A stretch of 64,000 nucleotides of DNA. Origin: Gaiellasilicea sp963794385 (GTDB lineage: Bacteria > Actinomycetota > Thermoleophilia > Gaiellales > Gaiellaceae). Each line of letters opens with the position of its first letter. Position 1 is the stretch's first letter. The stretch is taken from contig CAWCDT010000002.1 in NCBI GenBank assembly GCA_963794385.1, forward strand, positions 62,001 to 126,000. The letters are read 5' to 3'. Position numbers and translations under genes: made by a program. The notes under the pieces are model-generated. The model made no database searches. It was given only the letters and a program-made list of their open reading frames with translations, and was not told where the DNA came from. This document shows positions 1 through 7,663 of the stretch, piece after piece.

Positions 1-132
1 GCGGTCGGTGGCGGCCACGAGCAGCGGCCCGACGGGCGTCTCGATCACGTCGAAACCGACGTCGAGCAGTCCTGCCGCGGTTGCGGCGTCGCGGAAGCGG
101 CGGTCGAGCTCGTGAGAAACGGTGTTCGTCAT
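1..132 (-). CDS. ogt: Methylated-DNA--protein-cysteine methyltransferase, N-terminal part (cut by window edge)
   Basis: Only the first 44 codons are present, because the gene runs off the left edge. The reading begins MTNTVSHELDRRF and reaches the segment DVIETPVGPLLVAATDR, which matches the N-terminal domain of Ogt/MGMT proteins. These repair O6-alkylguanine by transferring the alkyl group to a cysteine in the C-terminal part, which is not visible here. The ATG overlaps the stop of the upstream sigma-factor gene as ATGA, so the two are probably co-transcribed and translationally coupled. The family call rests on the N-terminal domain only. Confidence 0.7.
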   Translation of the reverse strand, partial: MTNTVSHELDRRFRDAATAAGLLDVGFDVIETPVGPLLVAATDR

Positions 133-626
133 GCGGTCCTTTCGTGCCGCAACCGGCGGACGCCGGACGAGGCGGCCTGGCGGGCGGCCTCGGGTGTGGA
201 GCCGAGTGCGACGGCGATGTCGTCGTACGGGAGGTCGTAGGCGTAGCGGAGCACCACGGCGGCGCGCTCGGTCGGCGGCAGCCGGTCGGCCAGATGCTCG
301 ATCTGGGCGTAGGCCGGGCGTCCGTCCTCGACAGGCAGGTCGGGCAGGTCGGAGCTGACGGGTTTCGTACGACGCGCGTTGTCGATCACCAGCCGCGCCG
401 CGATCGTGAGCACCCAGGCGCGAAGGTGCTCGCCGTGCTCGAGCCGGCCGTAGGCCCTGAGTGCCCGGAGGAAAGTCTCCTGGAAGGCATCCTCGGCCGC
501 CTGACGGCCGAGCCGCCGGCGCAGGAAGCCGAGCACGACCTCGCGGTGCTCAACGTAGAAGTGCTCGAAGGGGGGCACGGACGCCACTGCTTCCATCATC
601 CCTACCAAACGCGCGGCAGGCGCCAT
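129..626 (-). CDS. ECF-type RNA polymerase sigma factor
   Basis: The 165-residue product has the two-domain layout of extracytoplasmic-function sigma factors. A region-2 helix carries EDAFQETFLRAL at about residues 45-56, where the core polymerase and -10 DNA are bound. A region-4 helix-turn-helix begins at LPPTERAAVVLRYAYDLPY at about residue 115. There is no extra C-terminal domain. Two further ATG codons at 599 and 596 are equally possible starts and would remove nine or ten residues without touching region 2. The gene overlaps the ogt-like gene by 4 bases. That pairing suggests the sigma factor controls a small DNA-damage or stress operon. No anti-sigma gene is visible beside it. Confidence 0.8.
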   Translation of the reverse strand: MAPAARLVGMMEAVASVPPFEHFYVEHREVVLGFLRRRLGRQAAEDAFQETFLRALRAYGRLEHGEHLRAWVLTIAARLVIDNARRTKPVSSDLPDLPVEDGRPAYAQIEHLADRLPPTERAAVVLRYAYDLPYDDIAVALGSTPEAARQAASSGVRRLRHERTA

Positions 627-810
627 CTGTGAGAGTTGGATCCATGCGCTCGCTCACGTTCCTGGGACGCCGCTCGCGTCGCGTAGGGCGGCGGAACAGT
701 ACGGAGGTACGGGCCGCCGGCTGGAGCGGCGCGAGCGGCGACGGCGGCCTTTCGCGGAGCCCGACTGTTACTGACCCCGTGCCGGGCGGGAGCGAAAGGC
801 GGCCAGGGAC
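627..810. repeat. Divergent intergenic region with a spaced inverted repeat
   Basis: This 184-bp gap separates the divergent sigma-factor and PfkB-kinase genes and should hold both promoters. No good -35/-10 pair was found. The clearest structure is a perfect 9-bp inverted repeat, GCCTTTCGC at 747-755 and GCGAAAGGC at 792-800, enclosing 36 bases. The right arm contains the AAAGG that could serve as ribosome-binding site for the kinase. Folding of the mRNA would hide it. This is an inference from sequence only. Confidence 0.35.
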
Positions 811-1614
811 GTGAGAATGGCGGTGGTGGGGCATGTGGAGTGGATCGAGTTCCTTCGGGTCGAGGCAGTGCCGCGGCCCGGTGAGATCGTCGGGGCGCAG
901 GAGATCTGGGCCGAGCCGGCCGGCGGCGGCGGGGTCGCGGCCGTCGAGTTCGCTCGCCTCGCCGGCGAGTCCTCGCTGTATTGCGTTCTCGGCGCAGATG
1001 AGCTGGGCAGGTGGGCGCGCGAGCGACTCGAGGCCGCAGCGGTCCACGTGCACGCCCCCGTGACGGAGGACGGGCAGCGGCGTGGCTTCTGTTACGTCGA
1101 CGAGGTCGGCGAGCGGACGATCACCGTCCTGGGCGAGAAGCCACGACCGCGTGGCGGCGACGGCACGCTCCCGTGGGAGGAGCTCGAGCGTGCCGACGGC
1201 GTCTACTTCACCGCCGGTGACACAGAGGCCGCACGGCAGGCCCGTCGGGCACGGGTGCTCGTCGCCACCGCCCGCGAGCTCTCGACGCTACGCACAGCAG
1301 GCGTCGAGGTTGACGCGCTCGTCGCGAGTGGGGAGGACGAGGCCGAGCGCTACCAGGCCGGCGATCTCGACCCGCCGCCGAAGCTCGTCGTCTCGACCGC
1401 GGGAGCGCTCGGCGGCTGGGCACAGCCCGGAGGCCCGTACAAGGCGGCGGCGCCCCCCGGCCCGTTCGAGGACGCCTACGGCGCCGGTGATTGCTTTGCC
1501 GCCGGGCTCACCTACGCACTGGCGACGGGAATGGAGGTCGCCGATGCACTCGCGTTCGCGTCCCAACGGGGTGCGCTGGCGCTGACGCGGCGCGGCGCCG
1601 GCCTCACGGGCTGA
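811..1614 (+). CDS. PfkB-family carbohydrate/nucleoside kinase
   Basis: The 267-residue product is a compact ribokinase-type sugar kinase. It has a glycine-rich N-terminal segment (GGGGVAAVEFARLAG at about 31-45) and the C-terminal PfkB signature DAYGAGDCFAAGL at about 225-237. The GAGD loop supplies the anion hole and catalytic aspartate. The family phosphorylates sugars or nucleosides with ATP, and the substrate cannot be read from the sequence. Length is at the short end of the family (usually 290-320). Translation could begin at GTG 811 or ATG 817. The gene stands alone and converges with the winged-helix gene, overlapping it by 11 bases. Confidence 0.75.
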   Translation: MRMAVVGHVEWIEFLRVEAVPRPGEIVGAQEIWAEPAGGGGVAAVEFARLAGESSLYCVLGADELGRWARERLEAAAVHVHAPVTEDGQRRGFCYVDEVGERTITVLGEKPRPRGGDGTLPWEELERADGVYFTAGDTEAARQARRARVLVATARELSTLRTAGVEVDALVASGEDEAERYQAGDLDPPPKLVVSTAGALGGWAQPGGPYKAAAPPGPFEDAYGAGDCFAAGLTYALATGMEVADALAFASQRGALALTRRGAGLTG

Positions 1615-2698
1615 CCCGTTCGAGGCGGACTTCCTGTGACTCCGATTCGAGGAAGCGGAGCAGCCGGCGACCCTCGGCCGCGACCGTGGCCTGCGCCCGC
1701 TTCGGCAACCCGACGTGGCGGACGACGAGCCCGTTCTCGCCGGCACGCCACACCGCGCGGAGGAAGCCGTCGTGGAGCACGCCGCGCCAGCCGAGCTCCC
1801 ACGCGTCGCCGAGCGCGGGCCGGGTGCGGTCGTCGACGAATCGGTGGCGGTCGGCGTGAGAGAGGAGGACGTTGTCGTACTCGGGCAGGAAGCGAGGCGG
1901 CGCGGGCGTGTCCGGGTCGGGACGGGGAGCATCCGGCAGATCGAGGAGCTCGCGGCCGCGCTCGTCCCGGAACGTCCGGAGCCGCGGTCGCAACCGCTCC
2001 ACGACCTTGCGTAGCCCGGTCAGCCTGCACCACGTCGTCACGTCGGCCACGGATGCGGGCCCGAACGCGGCGAGGTAGCGGAGAACGACGTCGTCGAGCA
2101 ACGGCGCGGTGACCAACGGCGTGCCGAGCCAGGCTTCGGCAGTCGTCCAGGTGACCTGCGTGTTGCGGCCCCAGAGGCCCCGCGGCGGCGGTTGGATTAG
2201 GGCAAGCCGCATCTGACACGCATACACGAGCGCAGCGGGGTCGAGCCCGGGAAACCGCTCAGCGAAGATCGCCCGTAGCTCGGTCCCGGTCCGCGGCCGC
2301 TCGGCCAGGACCGCCCGGCCGAGCTCGACAACCGGTTCGAGGTCGAGCTCGCGGAGCGCCGGAGCATGGTCGCGGTGCCGCCAGAGCTGTCCCTCGAAGA
2401 CCGGCTGCATCAGCGGGCGCAGCAGCAGGCAGTCCTCGGCCGTGAGGAGGTGGATCGTCCCGCGCATGACCCCAATCCGGACAACCTCGCGCCTCTCGAA
2501 GAGGCATGAAAGCTCCGCGGGGCGAAAGCCCTCGAGGCGGGACCAGAGCCCGGTGTACGGGTTGTGCGGGACCTGAGCCTGCATTCCGACGAGGTGCTCC
2601 ACGGCCTCGGGCACGGACAGCTCCGCCCGTCGCAGCAGCAGCTGCCGCGCGAGCGTCGCCCGGTTCAGCGCCCGCCGACTCAGTACCTCGTCGCCCAC
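1604..2698 (-). CDS. Winged-helix DNA-binding domain protein (HTH_42 / AlkZ-YcaQ-like)
   Basis: The 364-residue product begins MGDEVLSRRALNRATLARQ and contains VEHLVGMQAQVPHNPYTGLW near residues 33-52. This is the hallmark opening of the actinobacterial winged-helix family that includes the AlkZ/YcaQ DNA glycosylases. It continues with the REVVRIGVMRGTIHLLTAED segment typical of the same family. Some members remove interstrand crosslinks or bulky adducts, and many actinobacterial paralogues are uncharacterised, so a repair role is possible but unproved. The GTG start has a GAGAAT -10-like hexamer (2705-2710, complement) six bases upstream, consistent with a leaderless message. It is divergent from mraZ. 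Confidence 0.65.
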   Translation of the reverse strand: MGDEVLSRRALNRATLARQLLLRRAELSVPEAVEHLVGMQAQVPHNPYTGLWSRLEGFRPAELSCLFERREVVRIGVMRGTIHLLTAEDCLLLRPLMQPVFEGQLWRHRDHAPALRELDLEPVVELGRAVLAERPRTGTELRAIFAERFPGLDPAALVYACQMRLALIQPPPRGLWGRNTQVTWTTAEAWLGTPLVTAPLLDDVVLRYLAAFGPASVADVTTWCRLTGLRKVVERLRPRLRTFRDERGRELLDLPDAPRPDPDTPAPPRFLPEYDNVLLSHADRHRFVDDRTRPALGDAWELGWRGVLHDGFLRAVWRAGENGLVVRHVGLPKRAQATVAAEGRRLLRFLESESQEVRLERVSP

Positions 2699-2736
2699 GA
2701 GCCGATTCTCCCTGGTTCCCAGATGGAGCGGATGTG

Positions 2737-2788
2737 TGGACAGGTGGGAAAGTGTGGTTTATAGTGGGGCAAAGTGGGAGATCAGGAG
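2737..2788 (+). promoter_or_regulatory. mraZ promoter overlapped by MraZ-binding boxes
   Basis: A housekeeping-type promoter is visible: TGGACA at 2737-2742, 17 bases, then TATAGT at 2760-2765. Four direct repeats of a GTGGG-type box lie at exact 10-bp spacing: GTGGGA 2744, GTGGTT 2754, GTGGGG 2764 and GTGGGA 2774. They cover the spacer, the -10 and the start point. In other bacteria MraZ binds repeated TGGG boxes at 10-bp spacing in its own promoter and represses the dcw operon, so autorepression is expected. An AGGAG ribosome-binding site follows at 2784-2788, eleven bases before the ATG. Confidence 0.8.
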
Positions 2789-2799
2789 CGCGTGCATTC

Positions 2800-3234
2800 A
2801 TGTTCTTCGGCGAGTACGAGCACACCATCGACGATAAGAACCGGCTCACGCTTCCGGCTCGCTTCCGCGACGCACTCGCCGGCGGCGTTGTCCTCACCCG
2901 CGGCCTGGACGAGTGCCTGGACGTCTACGCCCGGGCGGACTGGAACACGATGGTCGAGGCGCAGCTCGCGCCGCTCGATCCGTTCTCCAAGGAGGCTCGG
3001 GAGCTGAAGCGGTTCTTCTTCTCCGGCGCGGCCGACGCAGAGCTCGACAAGCAGGGCCGCGTGCTCGTGCCCGCCGCGTTGCAGCGGCATGCGCGCCTCG
3101 GGCGGGAAGTCGTCGTGACCGGCGTCCACGACCACCTCGAGATCTGGGCCCGGGCCGCCTGGAGGGACCACCTCACCAAAGTCGAAGGGAGCGCAGACGA
3201 TGTTGCCGAACGTCTTGCACAGAAGCGCGTCTGA
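2800..3234 (+). CDS. mraZ: Transcriptional regulator MraZ
   Basis: The 144-residue protein begins MFFGEYEHTIDDKNRLTLPARF and contains two tandem SpoVT/AbrB-type half-domains, the second around LDKQGRVLVPAALQRHARLG. MraZ forms a ring-shaped oligomer that binds repeated TGGG-type boxes upstream of its own gene and tunes expression of the division and cell-wall cluster. Four such boxes overlap the promoter immediately upstream. The ATG at 2800 is preferred because it follows AGGAG and matches the conserved family N-terminus. The reading frame is open further upstream, but that part has no family resemblance. The end overlaps rsmH by 35 bases. Confidence 0.95.
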   Translation: MFFGEYEHTIDDKNRLTLPARFRDALAGGVVLTRGLDECLDVYARADWNTMVEAQLAPLDPFSKEARELKRFFFSGAADAELDKQGRVLVPAALQRHARLGREVVVTGVHDHLEIWARAAWRDHLTKVEGSADDVAERLAQKRV

Positions 3235-4165
3235 TCACGTCTCCGTGCTCGCCGACGAAGTCCGCGAGCAGCTCGGCGTTCAGCCGGGCGAGACCGTCGT
3301 CGACGGGACGTTCGGTGCGGGCGGCCACTCGCGCCTGCTCGCGGAGGATCTTCACGGCGACGGCAAGCTGATCGCGATCGACCGCGACCCCTCGGCGCGC
3401 ACCTACTTCGACCGGTTCAAGACGCGCGCGGGAGCCGTGCAGGCTCGTTTCCTGCGCGGCGAGTTCTCGCTCGTCCTCAACCAGCTGGCGTCGAACAGCG
3501 TCCAGGCCGACGCGATCTTGCTCGACCTCGGGGTGTCCTCGATGCAGCTCGACCGTCCGGAGCGCGGCTTCTCGTACGCCGCTGACGCGCCGCTCGACAT
3601 GCGCATGGACACCGCGGCCGAGCTCTCCGCGCGGGACCTCGTCAACCAGTCGGAGGAGCGGGAGCTGGCCACGATCTTCAAGCGTTACGGCGAGGAACGC
3701 TACGCGCGTCAGATCGCGCGGGCAATCGTCCGCCGCCGCGAGGAGCGTCCGTTCGAGCGGACGACCGATCTCGCCGACACGATCAAGCACGCGATTCCGA
3801 CGCCAGCCCGCTTCGGCGACGGGCATCCCGCCAAGCGGGTGTTCCAGGCGCTCCGAATCGCCGTCAACGACGAGCTCGGTGCGCTCGAGGCGGCGCTCCC
3901 GGCGGCGGTGCGGATGCTCAGGCCCGGCGGCCGCATCGCCGTCATCAGCTTCCACTCGCTCGAGGACCGGATCGTGAAGCGCTTCTTCCGCGAGCAGGCG
4001 CGCGGCTGCACCTGCCCGCCGGAGTTCCCGATCTGCGTCTGCGGGAACGAGCCGATCCTGCGCGAGATCACGCGGAAGCCCGTCCGACCTAGCGCCCGCG
4101 AGCTCGAGGCGAACCCGCGCTCCGCCTCGGCAAAGCTCCGCGCGGCGATGAAGGTGGCGAGCTGA
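3200..4165 (+). CDS. rsmH: 16S rRNA (cytosine(1402)-N(4))-methyltransferase
   Basis: The 321-residue protein (also called MraW) methylates N4 of C1402 in 16S rRNA with S-adenosylmethionine. It shows the SAM-binding motif VVDGTFGAGGHSR, the catalytic-core segment LLDLGVSSMQLD and the C-terminal ISFHSLEDRIVKRFFRE, all diagnostic for RsmH. Length is normal. The ATG at 3200 overlaps the end of mraZ. A GTG at 3245, in SVLADEV, would trim only the poorly conserved tip. It is second in the dcw operon, as in most bacteria, and overlaps the next gene by one base (TGATG). Confidence 0.95.
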   Translation: MLPNVLHRSASDHVSVLADEVREQLGVQPGETVVDGTFGAGGHSRLLAEDLHGDGKLIAIDRDPSARTYFDRFKTRAGAVQARFLRGEFSLVLNQLASNSVQADAILLDLGVSSMQLDRPERGFSYAADAPLDMRMDTAAELSARDLVNQSEERELATIFKRYGEERYARQIARAIVRRREERPFERTTDLADTIKHAIPTPARFGDGHPAKRVFQALRIAVNDELGALEAALPAAVRMLRPGGRIAVISFHSLEDRIVKRFFREQARGCTCPPEFPICVCGNEPILREITRKPVRPSARELEANPRSASAKLRAAMKVAS

Positions 4166-4533
4166 TGGCCTCCCCGGGCACCGCCCGGGTCGAGTCACCG
4201 CGGGTCGCGCGACCCCGCCGGCGGCCGGCCGCGCGCACCTCGTCGCGCGCCCGTGCACGCCCGTTCGGCGGCGTGATCTGGATCGTCGTCCTGGCGTTCC
4301 TGCTGGCAGGCGTCGTCGCCGTCAACGTCGCCGTGCTGCAGTTGAACGTCCGGCTCGACGAGCTCGGGCGTGAGCGCGTGCAGCTGCGCGCCGACACGAA
4401 GCGGCTCAGCTCGCAGCTCTCCAGCGCGTCCGCGAACGCGCGGGTCGAGGCTCAGGCCCGGACGAAGCTCGGCCTCGTTCCCGCCGATCCCGCGCTGACC
4501 CATCACGTCCAGCTGGTGCCACCGGAGAAATGA
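4165..4533 (+). CDS. ftsL: FtsL-like septum protein (bitopic membrane, coiled coil)
   Basis: The 122-residue protein has a basic N-terminal cytoplasmic tail (about residues 1-33). A single membrane span follows (VIWIVVLAFLLAGVVAVNVAV at about 36-56), then a short extracytoplasmic coiled-coil segment rich in Leu, Arg and Gln. That topology and its position between rsmH and ftsI are those of FtsL, which links FtsQ/FtsB to the FtsW-FtsI synthase. FtsL proteins share little sequence, so the call rests on position and topology. Stop and start overlap both neighbours (TGATG, ATGA), indicating coupled translation. Confidence 0.75.
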   Translation: MASPGTARVESPRVARPRRRPAARTSSRARARPFGGVIWIVVLAFLLAGVVAVNVAVLQLNVRLDELGRERVQLRADTKRLSSQLSSASANARVEAQARTKLGLVPADPALTHHVQLVPPEK

Positions 4534-6215
4534 CCGAGCGGCTCTCCAACCGCCGCATCCGCCTTCTCCTCGGTCTCTTCGTCCTCGTCTTCGCCGCCAC
4601 GCTCGGCCGCGCAGTCTGGCTCCAGGGAGTCCAGGGCGCGACGCTGGAGCGGATGGCCTCGCGCCAGCACGAGGCGACGACCGAGATCTCGGCCGGCCGT
4701 GGGACGATCTTCGACAGGACGGGCGAGCCGCTCGCGATCGGCGAGCAGGCGACGACCGTGTACGCCGACCCACGCCGGGTCGCGAGCCCGCGGCGGGTCG
4801 CGCTCGCTGCGGCGAAGACCCTCGGGCTCGACGCCGAGCAGCTCTATCCGCTGCTCGCCGACCGTACCCGCCACTTCGTGTACGTGAAGCGCAAGGCCGA
4901 CCCGGCCAAGGCCGCCGACCTGGAGCGGCTGAAGCTCGCCGGCCTCGGCTTCTATGCCGAGGAGCTCCGCTACTACCCGCAGCGAGGGGTCGCCGCGCAC
5001 GTGCTCGGCTACGCGGGCCTCGACAACCAGGGGCTCGAGGGGCTCGAGCGCTCGCTCGACCGAACGCTGCGCGGCAGGCCGGGCAGCCAGACGACGGTGA
5101 CGGACCCGGCGGGCCGCGTGATCGACGTGGTCTCGAACCGCCCCGAGCGACCGGGCGCGGACGTCTTCCTCACGCTCGACCGCCGCATCCAGGCCAAGGC
5201 GGAGTCGGTCCTGCGTGAGACCGTCACACGCTGGGGTGCGAAGGGCGGTAACGCGATCGTGCTCGACCCGAGTACCGGCGCCGTGCTCGCGATGGCGGTC
5301 GCGCCGAGCTTCGACGCGAATCGCTTCGGCTCGGCGTCGGCGGCGCGCCGGCGCAACCGAGCGGTCACAGACGTCTACGAGCCGGGCTCGACGTTCAAGG
5401 TCGTCACGGTCGCAGCCGCGCTCTCGGAGAAGCTCGTGACGCCGACGACGCCGTTCACGCTGCAGACGTCGATCCGCGTCGCCGACCGGATCATCCACGA
5501 GCACGAGCCGCGGCCGACGCGGCGGATGACGGTCGCGCAAATCCTCTCGCAGTCCTCGAACGTCGGCACGATCACGCTGGCGCTGCAGCTCGGCCGCTCG
5601 CGCGTCGAAAGCTGGATCGACCGCTTCGGGTTCGGCCGGCGGACCGGCGTCGATGCGCCGGGCGAGTCGTCCGGACTGCTGCCCTCCTACTGGTCGGGCT
5701 CGACGATCGGCAATGTCCCGATCGGCCAAGGCATCGGCGTCACTCCGATCCAGATGGCCGCCGCGTACGCCGCAATTGCGAACGGCGGCGTCATGCGCGA
5801 GCCGTATCTCGTCGAGCGGATCGGTAAGCAGTGGCAGAACCGCGGCAAGGGCAGGCGCGTGCTTTCGAAGACGGTCTCGGCGCAGACGATGGCCATGCTC
5901 CGTGACGTCGTCTCGGCCGAAGGAGGCACGGGCGCGGCGGCGGCCGTGCCGGGCTACACGGTCGCGGGCAAGACCGGGACCGCCGCGAAGCCGGTGCCGG
6001 GCGGGTACTCGACGTCGAAGTACGTCGCCTCGTTCGTCGGCGTCGTTCCGGCCAAGGATCCCCGCCTCGTCGTGCTCGTCTCGATCGACGAACCGCGTGG
6101 GGCGATCTGGGGCGGCGTCGTCGCCGCGCCGGCCTTCGCCGAGATCGCCCGCTCCAGCCTCGTCGAGCTCGAGGTCGCACCGGACGCGACGCCTGACGCC
6201 ACGATCGCTCGGTAG
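4530..6215 (+). CDS. ftsI: Peptidoglycan transpeptidase FtsI (class B penicillin-binding protein)
   Basis: The 561-residue protein crosslinks septal peptidoglycan. A short cytoplasmic tail and one membrane anchor (residues about 11-27) are followed by a pedestal domain starting at GRGTIFDRTGEPLAIG. The transpeptidase domain carries all three penicillin-binding motifs: STFK (Ser287 nucleophile, Lys290), SSN at 342-344 and KTGT at 481-484. There are no C-terminal PASTA domains. The ATG overlaps the FtsL-like stop as ATGA. It should act in the periplasm-equivalent space with FtsW, encoded 5 kb downstream. Confidence 0.95.
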   Translation: MTERLSNRRIRLLLGLFVLVFAATLGRAVWLQGVQGATLERMASRQHEATTEISAGRGTIFDRTGEPLAIGEQATTVYADPRRVASPRRVALAAAKTLGLDAEQLYPLLADRTRHFVYVKRKADPAKAADLERLKLAGLGFYAEELRYYPQRGVAAHVLGYAGLDNQGLEGLERSLDRTLRGRPGSQTTVTDPAGRVIDVVSNRPERPGADVFLTLDRRIQAKAESVLRETVTRWGAKGGNAIVLDPSTGAVLAMAVAPSFDANRFGSASAARRRNRAVTDVYEPGSTFKVVTVAAALSEKLVTPTTPFTLQTSIRVADRIIHEHEPRPTRRMTVAQILSQSSNVGTITLALQLGRSRVESWIDRFGFGRRTGVDAPGESSGLLPSYWSGSTIGNVPIGQGIGVTPIQMAAAYAAIANGGVMREPYLVERIGKQWQNRGKGRRVLSKTVSAQTMAMLRDVVSAEGGTGAAAAVPGYTVAGKTGTAAKPVPGGYSTSKYVASFVGVVPAKDPRLVVLVSIDEPRGAIWGGVVAAPAFAEIARSSLVELEVAPDATPDATIAR

Positions 6216-6226
6216 CGTTGCCCGCA

Positions 6227-7663
6227 ATGGAGCTCGAGCGCCTCGTCGCTGCGCTCGCACCGGAGGCGGTCCTCGGCAGCCGCGAGCCGGTCGAGGTGCG
6301 GGATCTCGCCTACGACGCGCGGGCCGTCACGCCCGGCGCCGCGTTCTTCTGCGTTCCCGGAGCGCGAGCCGACGGGCACGACTTCGCTTCCGAGGCGGTC
6401 GGGAACGGGGCGGTGACGCTCGTCGTCGAGCGCGCCGTCGAGCCCGAGGTGCCCCAGCTCGTCGTGCCCGACGCGCGGGCGGCGATGGCCACCGCGGCCG
6501 ACCTCTTCTTCGGGGAGCCCACCCGCGAGCTCGAGGTGGCGGGCGTCACCGGAACGAACGGAAAGACGACGACGGCGTTCCTGCTCCACGCAATGCTCGA
6601 GGCGGCCGGCCGGCGGCCCGGCCTGCTCGGCACGGTCGAGAGCCGCGTCGGCGGCGAGGTACGGCCGGTGGTGCGGACGACCCCCGAGGCGATCGACCTG
6701 CAACGCACCTTCCGGGAGATGCTCGACGCCGGCGATCGCAGCGTCGCCCTCGAGGCGTCCTCGCACGCGGCCGCGCTGCACCGGCTCGACCGCGTCCGCT
6801 TCGACGCGCTCGTGTTCACGAACCTGACGCAGGATCATCTTGACTTCCACGGCACGATGGACGCGTACTTCCAGGCCAAGCGACGCCTCTTCACCGGCGC
6901 CACGCCGCCGCCCGCGGCGGTCAATCTCGGCGACGAGTGGGGGCGGCAGCTCGCCGCGGAGCTTGCTGGCCTCGGCCGGGCGCCGCTCGTCACCTTCGGC
7001 TTCGCCGACGACGCCGAGATCCGCCCCGAGGAGCTCGTTCTCGAGGGGTCGGGAGCGCGCTTTCGCGCCGGCGGCATCGATCTCGAGACCTCGCTGCGAG
7101 GACGTTTCAACGTCGAGAACGTGCTCGGCGCAGTCGCGGCAGGGATCCTGCTCGACCTGGACGAGGAGGAGATCGCGTCCGGGGTGAGGTCGTTGTCCGG
7201 GGTGCCGGGCCGCTTCGAGGCCGTCGACGAGGGCCAGCCGTTCACCGTGCTCGTCGACTACGCACACACGCCGGACTCGCTCGAGAGCGTCCTCCGCTCC
7301 GCCCGCGAAATCGCGGCGGGACGGGTACTCGTCGTCTTCGGTGCCGGCGGCGATCGCGACCGCGGCAAGCGGCCGTTGATGGGCAAGGTCGCGCGGGACC
7401 TGGCGGACGTCGTCGTGGTCACGTCGGACAACCCGCGGAGCGAGCAGCCGCTCGCGATCATCCAGGACATCCTTCAGGGGACTGGGACGGACGTCGAGAT
7501 CGACCCCGATCGAAGCTCGGCGATCGCGCGGACGCTCGAGCTCGCCGAGGCGGGCGACGTCGTCGTGATTGCCGGCAAAGGCCACGAGCAAGGCCAGGAG
7601 ATCGCAGGTGAGAAGCTGGCGTTCGACGACCGGGCCGTGGCCCGTGAGGCGCTGCGCGCGTGA
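6227..7663 (+). CDS. murE: UDP-N-acetylmuramoyl-tripeptide synthetase MurE
   Basis: The 478-residue cytoplasmic Mur ligase adds the third amino acid to UDP-MurNAc-L-Ala-D-Glu. The ATP-binding loop VTGTNGKTTTAFLL lies near residue 108, and NLTQDHLDFHGTMDAYFQAK follows. TSDNPRSEQPLAII, near residue 405, contains the DNPR signature associated with meso-diaminopimelate-adding enzymes rather than lysine-adding ones. This predicts mDAP-type peptidoglycan. ATG 6227 is preferred. A TTG at 6218 in the same frame would add three residues. It overlaps murF by 4 bases. Confidence 0.95.
   Translation: MELERLVAALAPEAVLGSREPVEVRDLAYDARAVTPGAAFFCVPGARADGHDFASEAVGNGAVTLVVERAVEPEVPQLVVPDARAAMATAADLFFGEPTRELEVAGVTGTNGKTTTAFLLHAMLEAAGRRPGLLGTVESRVGGEVRPVVRTTPEAIDLQRTFREMLDAGDRSVALEASSHAAALHRLDRVRFDALVFTNLTQDHLDFHGTMDAYFQAKRRLFTGATPPPAAVNLGDEWGRQLAAELAGLGRAPLVTFGFADDAEIRPEELVLEGSGARFRAGGIDLETSLRGRFNVENVLGAVAAGILLDLDEEEIASGVRSLSGVPGRFEAVDEGQPFTVLVDYAHTPDSLESVLRSAREIAAGRVLVVFGAGGDRDRGKRPLMGKVARDLADVVVVTSDNPRSEQPLAIIQDILQGTGTDVEIDPDRSSAIARTLELAEAGDVVVIAGKGHEQGQEIAGEKLAFDDRAVAREALRA

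Noticed and set aside
2734..2780. Regular 10-bp repeats as a CRISPR-like or tandem-repeat array
   Set aside because: The repeated unit is only the 5-6 base GTGGG box, it overlaps a promoter, and it matches the known MraZ operator layout.
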